Shown: in pieces, positions 1 through 8,619 of the stretch
Layout of the letters: each line of letters starts with the position of its first letter
Position numbering within the stretch: position 1 is the first letter of the stretch
From: Arthrobacter oryzae
GTDB lineage: Bacteria; Actinomycetota; Actinomycetes; Actinomycetales; Micrococcaceae
Direction of reading: 5' to 3'
NCBI RefSeq assembly: GCF_030718995.1
Contig: NZ_CP132204.1
Span: 620,001-684,000, forward strand
DNA length: 64,000 nucleotides
The notes under the pieces: generated by a model
What the model was told of the DNA's origin: nothing
The model's input: the letters and a program-made list of their open reading frames with translations, nothing else
Database searches by the model: none
Translations under genes and position numbers: made by a program

Positions 1-1
1 C

Positions 2-400
2 GCTGCAGGATTTGGCCTCGGAGTATTGACCGAAGTCAAGGTAATCTTGGCACCAATCGCCATCATGGCCGCAGCTCAATGGCTATCCCTCGCGCGGACA
101 ACCACAAGAGCCTCCCGAATATTACAAGCTGTGGGCAGCCTGACGCTTCCCGTGTACATTCTGCACTTCTTTGCGCTCTCCGCCGCCGGCACACTCATAA
201 TGGTCAGTGGCCTCGTCCCAGTCCTGCAAAAAAATTTAGGCGTGTCGGGCGCCATCGTCCCTCCGGCGCTGACAGCGCTCATAGTGTGGTCAACATACAA
301 GGTGGGACGAATCGCGATGCGGGCTCCCGCCCGCTGGATGATGGCCGCGCCAGCTTGGATGCTGCGTCCGGGGCACAACGCAAGCCACCGTATTTCTTGA
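2..400 (+). CDS. Acyltransferase family 3 membrane protein, C-terminal part (5' end outside window)
   Basis: The reading frame is open from the first base of the window, so this is the 3' end of a longer gene. The visible ~132 residues hold about three hydrophobic segments, including one with VYILHFF, a pattern typical of the last helices of acyltransferase-3 (OafA/WecH-like) proteins, followed by a basic Pro/Ala/Arg tail. Such enzymes usually acetylate surface glycans, which fits the exopolysaccharide genes further right. A TTG at 26 is unlikely to be the real start because the protein would lose most of the family fold. Family assignment rests on the hydrophobic pattern and the LHFF-type motif. 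Confidence 0.6.
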   Translation, partial: AAGFGLGVLTEVKVILAPIAIMAAAQWLSLARTTTRASRILQAVGSLTLPVYILHFFALSAAGTLIMVSGLVPVLQKNLGVSGAIVPPALTALIVWSTYKVGRIAMRAPARWMMAAPAWMLRPGHNASHRIS

Positions 401-485
401 TGCCGCTGCCCATCATCCGGCCTGCTACTTACCCAGCACAACGCCGACCACGAAGGCGGTCGCGTGGGCCGTCGATGTCGGGACT

Positions 486-1118
486 GCCCGGCTTTTTGTT
501 GACTCGGGTCTTAGGCCGCTGTGAGCGCGACGACCGGCGCAGGATCGGGAACCGGCTCAAGAAGCTCGCACCCAGAATGGGTGAACGCCTTGCCGGCGAG
601 ATCATCGACGCCCTGGACCAGCAAACGGTTACAGTGGTGTGAACGAACGATGCGACCATCGTGCTGCCCCTGTTGGCGCGGATGCTCGAGAATATCCGCG
701 AATCGCGGGACACCGTTTTCGCCCAGGTCGAAGCCTTCGTGGAGGCCCACCCTCTTCAGCCGTTCCTGACGTCGCTCCAGGCGGTCGGCGTCAGGACCGC
801 AGCACGGATCCTCGCCGAGATCATCGGCGAAGATTTTGTCTCCGCAGGACACCTGGCTTCCTACTCAGGACTGGCCCCGTGACCTGGCGTTCCGGGACAG
901 CCATCCGCGGAGACCACCCACCCCGGACGGGAAACAAGATCCTCAAGAGAGCCCTGTTCCTCTCCGCCTTCGCCGCACTGAAGGATCCGCTTTCGAGGGC
1001 CTACGAACGGAACGAGCCGAAGGCAAACGCCACAATCAGGCTCTCATCGCTCTCGTCCGCGGCCGCTGCTGCGACACCCCCTACGCCATGCTTAGGGACG
1101 GCACCTTCTACGAACCCC
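486..1118 (+). pseudogene. IS110-family transposase remnant, frameshifted
   Basis: Pieces of an IS110-type transposase appear in order but in three frames: NRLKKLAPRMGERLAGEI (about 550-640), then VGVRTAARILAEI and SYSGLAP (661-882), then SGTAIRGDHPPRTGNKILKR (about 890-950), then HNQALIALV and MLRDGTFYEP (about 1030-1110). Together they cover the C-terminal Transposase_20 domain and the end of the protein. The N-terminal DEDD nuclease half is missing. Frame changes near 640, 885 and 1010 make it nonfunctional. It lies directly after the acyltransferase gene and before an rmlB scrap, which suggests rearrangement at the left edge of the glycan region. Confidence 0.8.
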
Positions 1119-1161
1119 TGCTACCTCGCATATCTCAGACTACTTCGTGTTCGTGCGTCAT

Positions 1162-1290
1162 TGGGAAACCCCTTGTCGCTGGAGGTGCCGGTTTCATCGG
1201 TTCCTATTTTGCCCACTACGTTCTCGAGAACAGTGAGGATCCCGTTATGGTCCTGGACAAGCTGACGTGGAAACGGAAACTGGTGGCGGA
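1162..1290 (+). pseudogene. rmlB (dTDP-glucose 4,6-dehydratase) N-terminal scrap
   Basis: About 40 codons read as LVAGGAGFIGSYFAHYVLEN followed by VMVLDKLTW. This matches the Rossmann glycine motif and the first beta strands of dTDP-glucose 4,6-dehydratase. Similarity stops after DKLTW and no start codon or catalytic YxxxK part is present. The frame is continuous with the end of the IS110 remnant. I read it as a broken deoxysugar gene left behind by an IS-linked deletion. Confidence 0.6.
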
Positions 1291-1386
1291 CGCAAATGCC
1301 GAGACCGAAGCCAAGTACAAGAACAGGGCCAGTGAGCAACATTATGTTATGACACAATCCACGTCCCTTGCGGCATGTACGGGCCA

Positions 1387-2841
1387 CTACAGGTCAGCGA
1401 TAAGGAACCCCGGATTCTCGATCGCGTCAGCGACATAGCGCAAGAAGCCCCCAGCTGTTCCCCCGTCACACACACGGTGATCGAAAGTGAGAGTCAGTTC
1501 AGCAACCTTCCTGACAGCCACCTCGCCGTCGACTACCCAAGGTTTATCAATAATCCGCCCCACGCCCAGGATCCCCACCTCCGGGTGGTTGATGACCGCG
1601 GCGGAGCCGTCCACGCCGAATACACCGTAGTTATTCAGCGTGAAAGTGCCGCTGCCAAGCTCCGACGGCGTGGCCTTCCCGTCGCGTACGACGGCGGTAA
1701 GCCGGCGGATCTCGGCATCAAGCTCCCGGGCACTCATCTTGTCCGCGTTGCGCACCGAGGGCACCATCAGCCCGCGGTCCGTCTGAGCTGCGAAGCCCAG
1801 GTTGACGCCGTTGAACGCGATGATTTCCTGACTCTCCCCGCCCGCGGCGTCCTCAGTGGTGACAATTCTGGTGTTCAGCTCCGGATACTTCTTCAGTCCC
1901 GCGGTGACAAACCGCGCGATGAATGCCAGCAAGCCAGGGGTATTGTGCGGGTCCGTCTTTTTCAGGGCGGCACGCATTTCCACGAGAGCCGTGGCGTCCA
2001 CGTCGACCCAGACCGTGGCCTCCGGAATCTCCGAGCGACTGCGCGCCATGTTCGCCGCTACAGCTTTACGAACACCTCTGACGGGTGTCCGTGATGCGAT
2101 GCCCAGTCCCGTTCGCGAGTCAGTTTCGGTTCTCGTTTCGACGCGTTCAACCACAGGACTGCGGGTTTCGACCGGTTCAACCACCGGTGCGGGCGCAATG
2201 GCCGCTTCCACATCCTTACGCATAATCAGCCCACTGGTTCCCGAGCCCTGCAGTCCGCTCAAGTCAACACCGTGGTCACGGGCCATCCTGCGGACGAGCG
2301 GCGAAATTACGGCACCGAGTTTGCCTGGCACGCGGGTGCGCAAGAGCAGGAGGTCGTCGGCGGTCTTTTCCGCGTCGCTGACCTTGGTTGCCACAGAGCC
2401 TGGCCCGGCGGTTGCGACCGCCGCCGACTTCCGGGCACGGGTGCGACGGGCGACCCCGTGTCCGCCCGGTGTTCCGTAGCCGATCAGAACGTTGCCGGAG
2501 CCTGCCTTTTCTTCCTCACGGTAGGTTTCGGCCGGCTCAACCGCCGTCGTTTCGACAGGTTCAACGACCGCAGGCTTAGGTTCAGCATCTGCACCGCCAA
2601 CGGGCGTGACGGAGATCAGCGGCTTGCCGACGTCGAGGGTCTGGCCCGGTTCCCCGTGCAGCACTGCGACGGTGCCGGCGTACGGCGACGGGACCTCCAC
2701 CATGGACTTGGCGGTTTCCATCTCGGCGATGGGCTGGTCTACACGGATTTCGTCACCCACGGCCACAAGCCAGTTCACCAGTTCGGCTTCGGTGAGGCCT
2801 TCGCCGAGATCCGGCAGCAGGAATACTTTCGTTTCGCTCAT
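1387..2841 (-). CDS. bkdC: Branched-chain 2-oxoacid dehydrogenase E2 (dihydrolipoyl acyltransferase)
   Basis: This 484-residue E2 core enzyme transfers the acyl group from E1 to CoA. The ATG at 2841 gives a protein opening with a lipoyl domain (residues 1-80, lipoyl lysine K45 in METAKSM). A flexible linker follows, then the E1/E3-binding domain (about 178-214, VISPLVRRMARDHGVDL) and the catalytic acyltransferase domain with active-site H455 and D459 (DHRVCDG). It starts 4 bp after the E1beta stop, so it is the third gene of one operon. The linkers carry four VxExVET-like heptads (92-98, 100-106, 220-226, 230-236) encoded by a dispersed DNA repeat. No E3 gene is adjacent. Pyruvate dehydrogenase E2 is possible, but the heterodimeric E1 and the AsnC neighbour favour branched-chain substrates. 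Confidence 0.93.
   Translation of the reverse strand: MSETKVFLLPDLGEGLTEAELVNWLVAVGDEIRVDQPIAEMETAKSMVEVPSPYAGTVAVLHGEPGQTLDVGKPLISVTPVGGADAEPKPAVVEPVETTAVEPAETYREEEKAGSGNVLIGYGTPGGHGVARRTRARKSAAVATAGPGSVATKVSDAEKTADDLLLLRTRVPGKLGAVISPLVRRMARDHGVDLSGLQGSGTSGLIMRKDVEAAIAPAPVVEPVETRSPVVERVETRTETDSRTGLGIASRTPVRGVRKAVAANMARSRSEIPEATVWVDVDATALVEMRAALKKTDPHNTPGLLAFIARFVTAGLKKYPELNTRIVTTEDAAGGESQEIIAFNGVNLGFAAQTDRGLMVPSVRNADKMSARELDAEIRRLTAVVRDGKATPSELGSGTFTLNNYGVFGVDGSAAVINHPEVGILGVGRIIDKPWVVDGEVAVRKVAELTLTFDHRVCDGGTAGGFLRYVADAIENPGFLIADL
2135..2181. repeat. Dispersed GTTTCGACxxGTTCAAC repeat, two copies inside bkdC
   Basis: Copies at 2135-2151 and 2165-2181, 30 bp apart. Translated on the minus strand they give VExVET heptads in the second linker of E2. 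They match the intergenic copies elsewhere in the window. Confidence 0.75.
2525..2565. repeat. Dispersed GTTTCGxCxGGxTCAAC repeat, two copies inside bkdC
   Basis: Copies at 2525-2541 and 2549-2565, 24 bp apart, in the first linker of E2. They encode VEPAET and VEPVET, so the repeat has been accepted in frame in a flexible region. Confidence 0.75.
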
Positions 2842-2845
2842 CTGA

Positions 2846-3958
2846 TCAGTCTTCCCACTGGAGGTCGTCAACGGCGTCGAGGATGCGGTCCACGCCGGGC
2901 AGGTAGTAGTGCTCAAGCTTCGGCGCCGGGTACGGCACGTCGAAGCCGGTGACGCGGCGGATCGGGGCGGCCAAATAGTGGAAGCAGCGCTCCTGGACCC
3001 TGGCCACAATTTCCGAGGACACCGACGCGAAGCCGTGGGCCTCGGCGATGACCACGGCCCGGCCGGTCTTGCGGACGGACGCGCAGATGGTTTCGTCGTC
3101 GAACGGCACGATGGACCGGACGTCGATTACTTCCAGCGAGCGTCCTTCCTCAGCCGCAGCGGCAGCGGCGGCCAGTGCGGTCGGCACGGACGGGCCGTAG
3201 GCGATGAGCGTGGCATCGGTGCCGGGGCGTGCGACGGCGGCGCGGCCTTCCGAGGACGTTCCCCGTTCGGTGTTGGCGGCGTGCTCGGCGCGGAGCCCTT
3301 CCAGATCCACGAGGTCCTTGGACCAGTAAAGCTTCTTGGGTTCCATGAACATTACGGGGTCGTCGGAGTCGATGGCTTCGCGGAGCATGCGGTAGCCGTC
3401 GGCCACGGTGGCCGGGGTGAAGACCTTCAGGCCGGCGGTGTGGGCGTAGTAGGACTCGGACGAGTCGCAGTGGTGTTCCACTCCCCCGATGCCGCCGGCG
3501 TACGGGACTCGGATGACGATGGGCAGCTTGACGGCGCCCTTGGTCCGGTTGTGCATCTTGGCCACGTGGCTGACGATCTGTTCGAAGGCCGGGTAGGCGA
3601 AGGCATCGAACTGCATCTCGATCACCGGGCGCATCCCATTCATGGCCATCCCTACGGCCATGCCGACGATGCCGGACTCTGCCAGCGGGGTGTCGAAGCA
3701 GCGGGATTCGCCGAAGGTCTTGGTGAGTCCGTCCGTGATCCGGAAGACGCCGCCAAGCATTCCGACGTCCTCACCGAAAACCAGCACGGACGAATCTGCG
3801 TGCATGGCGTCCGCCATGGCTGTGTTCAGCGCTTTGGCCATGGTGATGGTCTGCGGACCGGTTGATTCGGCCGTGGCGGCTGCCTTGGCCGCGGCACGGG
3901 CGGTGGCGGCACTGACGTTGCCGTTGACTTCGGAGGAGGTGGTGACTGTGGGGCTCAT
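2846..3958 (-). CDS. bkdB: Branched-chain 2-oxoacid dehydrogenase E1 beta subunit
   Basis: A 370-residue transketolase-like beta subunit that completes the thiamine diphosphate site with E1alpha. After an Ala-rich N-terminal extension of about 35 residues, the conserved core begins at ITMAKALNTAM and includes FGEDVG (61-66) with the TPP-activating glutamate. The C-terminal transketolase domain shows DVRSIVPFDD and the VIAEAH region. Its ATG overlaps the E1alpha stop by 4 bp (ATGA at 3955-3958), a sign of translational coupling. The E2 gene follows after 4 bp. A start at the later ATG (residue 40) would remove the extension, but the overlap supports 3958. Confidence 0.93.
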   Translation of the reverse strand: MSPTVTTSSEVNGNVSAATARAAAKAAATAESTGPQTITMAKALNTAMADAMHADSSVLVFGEDVGMLGGVFRITDGLTKTFGESRCFDTPLAESGIVGMAVGMAMNGMRPVIEMQFDAFAYPAFEQIVSHVAKMHNRTKGAVKLPIVIRVPYAGGIGGVEHHCDSSESYYAHTAGLKVFTPATVADGYRMLREAIDSDDPVMFMEPKKLYWSKDLVDLEGLRAEHAANTERGTSSEGRAAVARPGTDATLIAYGPSVPTALAAAAAAAEEGRSLEVIDVRSIVPFDDETICASVRKTGRAVVIAEAHGFASVSSEIVARVQERCFHYLAAPIRRVTGFDVPYPAPKLEHYYLPGVDRILDAVDDLQWED

Positions 3959-5178
3959 TTTGCGGCCTCGTCCCGGGAGATTTCGTCGGCGAGCATGGCG
4001 GACTGTTCTTTCAGCTGCGGCGTGGGGGTGGAGAAGACGTACCGGAAGAGGTCCTGCGGGTCGACTGGGACATCTTCGCCCAGGCCTTCGCGGAGCTGGG
4101 TGGCAACCGCTTCCGCCTTTTCCGCGATCCGGGCGGCGCCGTCGTCGTCGAGGAGGCCGCGGTCCGTCAGGTAGGTCTGCATCCGCTTCAGCGGATCCTT
4201 GGCCACCCACTGGGCCACTTCGCTGTCCTGGCGGTAGCGGGTGGCGTCGTCGGCGTTGGTGTGGGCCTGCATGCGGTAGGTGTGGGCTTCCACTAGGAGG
4301 GGGCCGGAACCTTCGCGGGCCAGCTTCACTGCCCGGCCCAGTACGGCGAGAAGGGCGACGACGTCGTTGCCGTCCACGCGTTCGCCGGCCATGCCGTAGC
4401 CCACGGCCTTGTGCGCCAGGGACGGTGCCACGGACTGGTGTGCCAGCGGCACCGAGATGGCGTACTGGTTGTTCTGCACGAAGAAGACGACGGGCAGGTG
4501 GAACACGGCCGCGAAGTTCAGGGCCTCGTGGAAGTCGCCTTCACTGGTGGCGCCGTCGCCGCACATGGCCAGGACCACGGTGTCCTCGCCCCGGAGCTTC
4601 GCGGCATGGGCAACGCCGACGGCATGGAGCAGCTGCGTGGTGAGCGGGGTGCACTGGATGCCCACCTTGTGCTTCGTCGGGTCATAGCCGCTGTGCCAGT
4701 CGCCACGGAAGAGGGTCATGGTCTGGACGGGATCCACGCCGCGGGCCATCACGGCCACGGAGTCGCGGTACGTGGGGAAGATCCAGTCGCCGTCGGCGAG
4801 GCACAGGGCGGCCGCCACCTGGCAGGCCTCCTGGCCGTGGCTGGAGGGGTAGACGGCCATGCGGCCCTGGCGGACCAGGGCGGAGTTCTGGTCGTTGACA
4901 CGGCGGCCGACAACGAGCTGTTCGTAGGCGGCCAGCAGTTCGGCATCGCCCGGCAGCGCGTACTCGTGGCCGGGCTGGGCGCCCTGCTCGGTGTGTGGGT
5001 TCAGGGTGCCGTCCTGGTCCACCATCTGGATCTGGTGGCGGGCCGGCAGCATGTAGTCCTCCACCGTGATGCCGAACTTGCGCACAGCCTCGGCTGCAGC
5101 GCCTTCGGTCGCGGGCTTCTCTGCCGGCTGTTCCGGCGAGTCCTGCCCGACGGCGGTGTGGTCCGCGGAGATCGTCAT
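3955..5178 (-). CDS. bkdA: Branched-chain 2-oxoacid dehydrogenase E1 alpha subunit
   Basis: A 407-residue alpha subunit of the thiamine-dependent dehydrogenase that decarboxylates branched-chain 2-oxoacids from Val, Leu and Ile. The TPP/Mg motif is complete: GDG at 207-209 through NN at 236-237. YRDS (137-140) and the phosphorylation-loop region are present as in BCKDH E1alpha. It is first in the operon. Its ATG at 5178 faces the divergently transcribed AsnC-type regulator across about 160 bp, which probably holds both promoters. The products feed branched-chain fatty acid synthesis, dominant in this group of bacteria (family knowledge). Confidence 0.94.
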   Translation of the reverse strand: MTISADHTAVGQDSPEQPAEKPATEGAAAEAVRKFGITVEDYMLPARHQIQMVDQDGTLNPHTEQGAQPGHEYALPGDAELLAAYEQLVVGRRVNDQNSALVRQGRMAVYPSSHGQEACQVAAALCLADGDWIFPTYRDSVAVMARGVDPVQTMTLFRGDWHSGYDPTKHKVGIQCTPLTTQLLHAVGVAHAAKLRGEDTVVLAMCGDGATSEGDFHEALNFAAVFHLPVVFFVQNNQYAISVPLAHQSVAPSLAHKAVGYGMAGERVDGNDVVALLAVLGRAVKLAREGSGPLLVEAHTYRMQAHTNADDATRYRQDSEVAQWVAKDPLKRMQTYLTDRGLLDDDGAARIAEKAEAVATQLREGLGEDVPVDPQDLFRYVFSTPTPQLKEQSAMLADEISRDEAAK

Positions 5179-5337
5179 TGGTCCGTCCTTCTGTAGCCAC
5201 TATTCGCTTCCAGTATCGTCCTGAACGAACTTTCGTATCCAGTCCTGGGCAAAATCGTGGAGAAGTTTGGAATTCTGGCCTAATCTGAAAGACGAATCGT
5301 CAGTATGAGCTGCGTTACCGGCGGGAGTTGTGGACAA

Positions 5338-5802
5338 ATGGCAGGAACTGAAGCGGACCAGGTAGCGGTGCCGCTGGATGACGTGGACCGGAACATCATT
5401 GCGGAGCTGACCCGGGACGGGAGGATGTCCGTGACGCAGGTGGCGGAGAACGTACATATCTCACGGGCGCACGCCTATACCCGGATCGCGAGGCTGACCG
5501 GAGAGGGCGTGCTGACCAAGTTCACCGCGCTGGTTGACCCTATTAAGGCGGGGCTCAAATCCTCCGCCTATGTGACCCTAAAAGTGCGGCAGCATTCCTG
5601 GCGCGAGCTGCGTGAACTGTTGCGGGCTATCCCCGAGGTGCACCACATCGCCCTGGTGGGTGGCGACTTTGACGTCATTCTGTTGGTGCGGGCAGTGGAT
5701 AACGTGGACCTGCGACGGGTGATCTTCGACCAGTTGCAGTCCATGCCGGGGGTGCTGGATACGCAGACATTTCTGGTGTTTGAGGATGTTGATACGCGGT
5801 AG
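5338..5802 (+). CDS. Lrp/AsnC-family transcriptional regulator (probable bkd regulator)
   Basis: About 154 residues from the ATG at 5338; an upstream start at 5305 would add 11 residues without homology to the family. The N-terminus is an AsnC winged helix (LDDVDRNIIAELTRDGRMSV, then AHAYTRIARL as recognition helix). The C-terminal half is the ligand-binding RAM domain, with VALVGGDFD-like residues at the effector loop. It is transcribed away from the bkd operon. Lrp-type proteins commonly sense branched-chain amino acids and control the adjacent degradation genes, so regulation of bkd is a reasonable inference from position. Confidence 0.88.
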   Translation: MAGTEADQVAVPLDDVDRNIIAELTRDGRMSVTQVAENVHISRAHAYTRIARLTGEGVLTKFTALVDPIKAGLKSSAYVTLKVRQHSWRELRELLRAIPEVHHIALVGGDFDVILLVRAVDNVDLRRVIFDQLQSMPGVLDTQTFLVFEDVDTR

Positions 5803-6452
5803 GCATGTGCGCGCGGAAGCAGCGGCAGCAGGTACTCGATGTAGGCAGACTTTATCTCTCAGTGGCGGAGGCCTATCAAATTCACGGGTAGAGGTTAGGA
5901 AAAATAGACTACATTCCGGTTGACCGTGGCGCACTAGAAGAGCTCACGTTAGGTCTTGGACGAGAGGCCTAACGAGTGTTCGATCAGTCCCCACACCACC
6001 CAGGGCTGAGCATTTTTCGCAATGGCGAGAACCGCGTCCCGCAGTGGTTGGCCTGACGAGCAGATTTTGGCTCCGACACCAAGCCCTCGAAGTCGCTACA
6101 GTTACCTCAAGACTCCCGGATACGGCCACCAATCCTGCCCAGGCAACGCGACCGCAGCCTTGCTTGCACTGACCGCGCCGTGGCTCCGCTACGTGGCACC
6201 ATATGAGCCACGGCCGTGCACAACTCACCACCAGTTCAAGAATCGAAACGGGGATTACTTTCCTGCCCACCCACGTTCTCAATATAAACTGGCCTATTCT
6301 AACTGCGTCAGAGAGTGAGGGCCCTCACCAACCGAGCGGCCAGAGCATACCACCTTGTGGGAACGGGCAAGTTGATTACTTGCCCTGTGAGCCCATCGCG
6401 CGACCAGTACCATAGCCTTTGGACGATGTCTTCTAAGAATGGGTAATAGGAT
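5803..6452. other. Intergenic stretch without a recognisable gene
   Basis: About 650 bp between the AsnC regulator and the first glycosyltransferase. Open frames here have no recognisable domain, no convincing ribosome binding site and poor codon bias. A short imperfect inverted repeat (CGTTAGG at 5946 pairing with CCTAACG near 5974) is visible. The AT content rises toward 6400, marking the edge of the exopolysaccharide region. Confidence 0.5.
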
Positions 6453-7583
6453 ATGGAAAAAGGGCTCCGCATACTTCATGTGACGGAAGCAATGGCTGGC
6501 GGAATAGCGACGGTCTTGCAGTCGTTTTCAGAGCGACAGAGAGATGCGGGTGCAGACGTCTCTATTTACTACCTCTCCAGGCCCGAATCTCCCTCGACCA
6601 ACGAACTGCAGGCCCGGTTTGGGAACAACGCAAGTCTGCGAAACTTCACGGGCGGCCGATCGAAGCTCCGAGACTACTTCGCCCTGGCCGTGGCGTTGGC
6701 GAATGCTGAGAACAGTGGCGACTTCGATGTTATCCACCTTCATTCTTCCAAGGCTGGCGTGATTGGTAGAACAATTCATTTGTTTACTCGGCGTCGAGCC
6801 AAACTATTCTACTCTCCTCATGGTTTCGCTTTCCTTCGCGAAGACGTCTCGAGAGGCACGAGGCAATCAATTAAACTCATAGAGACAGCGCTTGCGCCAA
6901 TCGGAAGTGGCCTCGTACTCACTTGCGAAAGTGAAAGACGGATTGCAGAAGAAGACCTCAGATCAAAGAGTGCGTATGTGGTAACTACCGGCGTAAACGA
7001 AAAATCACTTGCGCCTGCATGCGAGGGCACGACGTCTTCCGCGGCCACAGCTAAGCTCCCCTACGTTGAGCGTCCAAAGGTCGGAATTGTCGCACGAGTC
7101 ACCTACCAAAAAGCTCCATGGCGATTCAAGGCAGTTGCGGATTCCCTCTCGGCGCAGGCTGACTTCATCTGGATCGGGGGGGGGACACCCGACAAAGAAA
7201 AGCTCTGGCTAGGCGAGCATAAACCCACCGGTTGGTTATCCCCAACCGAATTGGCAGATGCTATGAAAGAACTGGACATTTTCCTGTTCCCGACTCTTTG
7301 GGAAGGTATGCCCCTAGCTCTGCTTCAGGCACAGGCGGCGGGCATTCCAGCAGTGGTTTCAAATGTCGTCGGAAATTGCGACGCGATAGCCGACGGTGAG
7401 ACGGGATATATCTGCAATTCGGATGAGGAGATAATCAAACGCACACGTCAGCTCATTGCCGATTCTGAACTTAGACGACGCATGTCGAAAGCGTCACGAG
7501 AGCGGGCTCTCCAGTGCTTGACGGATCGCGATCTAGGCACTCAAAGCCTGGCCATCTATGCGACAAGTAAGAAGACAAAATGA
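6453..7583 (+). CDS. Glycosyltransferase family 4 (GT-B fold)
   Basis: A 376-residue GT-B enzyme, presumably adding a sugar to a lipid-linked repeat unit on the cytoplasmic face of the membrane. The N-terminal domain starts with RILHVTEAMAGGIATVL, including the glycine loop. The C-terminal nucleotide-sugar domain has VGIVARVTYQK and LFPTLWEGMPLALL (278-291). The usual E-x7-E signature is altered: E284 is present but the second position is Q292. The next gene overlaps its stop by 4 bp (ATGA). Base composition is clearly more AT-rich than the bkd genes to its left, suggesting acquisition with the cluster. Donor and acceptor cannot be told from sequence alone. Confidence 0.85.
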   Translation: MEKGLRILHVTEAMAGGIATVLQSFSERQRDAGADVSIYYLSRPESPSTNELQARFGNNASLRNFTGGRSKLRDYFALAVALANAENSGDFDVIHLHSSKAGVIGRTIHLFTRRRAKLFYSPHGFAFLREDVSRGTRQSIKLIETALAPIGSGLVLTCESERRIAEEDLRSKSAYVVTTGVNEKSLAPACEGTTSSAATAKLPYVERPKVGIVARVTYQKAPWRFKAVADSLSAQADFIWIGGGTPDKEKLWLGEHKPTGWLSPTELADAMKELDIFLFPTLWEGMPLALLQAQAAGIPAVVSNVVGNCDAIADGETGYICNSDEEIIKRTRQLIADSELRRRMSKASRERALQCLTDRDLGTQSLAIYATSKKTK

Positions 7584-8512
7584 CAAGATCCTTGGTAATC
7601 GGCGGTAATGGCTTCATTGGATCTCACCTTGCGGACAAGCTCACTTCGATGGGCCGAGACGTAACTGTTTTCGATCGGTTTTCGCACGGTATACAGAATT
7701 ATAACTCGCGCAACGTTCGCCAGCGGGTCGGAGATTTTCTGAACGTTGACGACCTACGGAACGCAGTCAAAGGACAGGATGAAGTTTTCCATTTCCTATC
7801 TGTGACCACACCTGCCACAGCCCATAGCGACCCCCTTCTAGATATTAGGGTAAACACCGGCCAGTCAGTCGAGCTGTTCTCAGCCTGTGCTAGCGCTGGT
7901 GTCGGAATGCTCTACTTCGCCTCCACAGGGGGGGCCATATATGGCGAAAACTCCGCTCCTAAGGTCAGTGAGCATAATCCAACTAGCCCCAAGTCTCCGT
8001 ATGCAATTTCTAAATTGTCCCTTGAACATTATTTGGAGTATTTCCGCCTGACTAGAGATCTTGATTATAGGATTTTTCGTATCTCAAATCCCTACGGGCC
8101 CCGCCAAAACCCCATAAAACCTCAAGGTTTGATCCCGATTGTTTTAAGGCAGATCTTAGAGGGTAACCCTATCCAAAAGTTCGGCGACGGATCGATGATC
8201 CGCGACTATATATACGTCAGCGACCTGGTTGACATGATCTCAACGACACTCAACGTGCCGAGCAACCACCGAGTCTATAACGTCGGCAGCGGCGTCGGTA
8301 AATCGATAAACGAGGTTCTTGCTACCGTTCGCCAGGTTACAGGTAGCGATCTTTCAATCGAATATCGACCAAGTCCACCAACTTACGTCCGTCGCGTGGT
8401 GTTAGACACGACACGTTTTCACAGCGACTTCGGCGCCTTCCAAGCGATCTCTCTCGACGAAGGTGTGGCTCGCACATGGCAATCCATCAGAGAAAGCGCA
8501 AAGGCCCGATGA
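7580..8512 (+). CDS. NAD-dependent sugar epimerase/dehydratase (extended SDR)
   Basis: A 310-residue extended short-chain dehydrogenase, probably a UDP-sugar 4-epimerase that supplies a precursor for the glycan. Visible landmarks are the NAD-binding GGNGFIG (8-14), catalytic S115/T116 and the Y141-x3-K145 pair (SPYAISK), plus a substrate-binding end with YNVGSG. Its ATG overlaps the glycosyltransferase stop, so the two are co-translated. GalE and dTDP-glucose dehydratase are the closest alternatives; the lack of an insertion after the Tyr motif favours an epimerase. Confidence 0.85.
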   Translation: MTRSLVIGGNGFIGSHLADKLTSMGRDVTVFDRFSHGIQNYNSRNVRQRVGDFLNVDDLRNAVKGQDEVFHFLSVTTPATAHSDPLLDIRVNTGQSVELFSACASAGVGMLYFASTGGAIYGENSAPKVSEHNPTSPKSPYAISKLSLEHYLEYFRLTRDLDYRIFRISNPYGPRQNPIKPQGLIPIVLRQILEGNPIQKFGDGSMIRDYIYVSDLVDMISTTLNVPSNHRVYNVGSGVGKSINEVLATVRQVTGSDLSIEYRPSPPTYVRRVVLDTTRFHSDFGAFQAISLDEGVARTWQSIRESAKAR

Positions 8513-8619
8513 AGAACCACAAGTAAAGATAGACGAGATAATGTGAGCCGGGCCCCGAACAATGCCGGGGTTAGATTCACGCCAACCTAAGCCTCTGACC
8601 CAATATTTAAAGGACAGCT

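Noticed and set aside
5944..6282. 112-codon minus-strand frame in the 650-bp gap
   Set aside because: No domain, no ribosome site, irregular composition and no consistent third-position GC bias.
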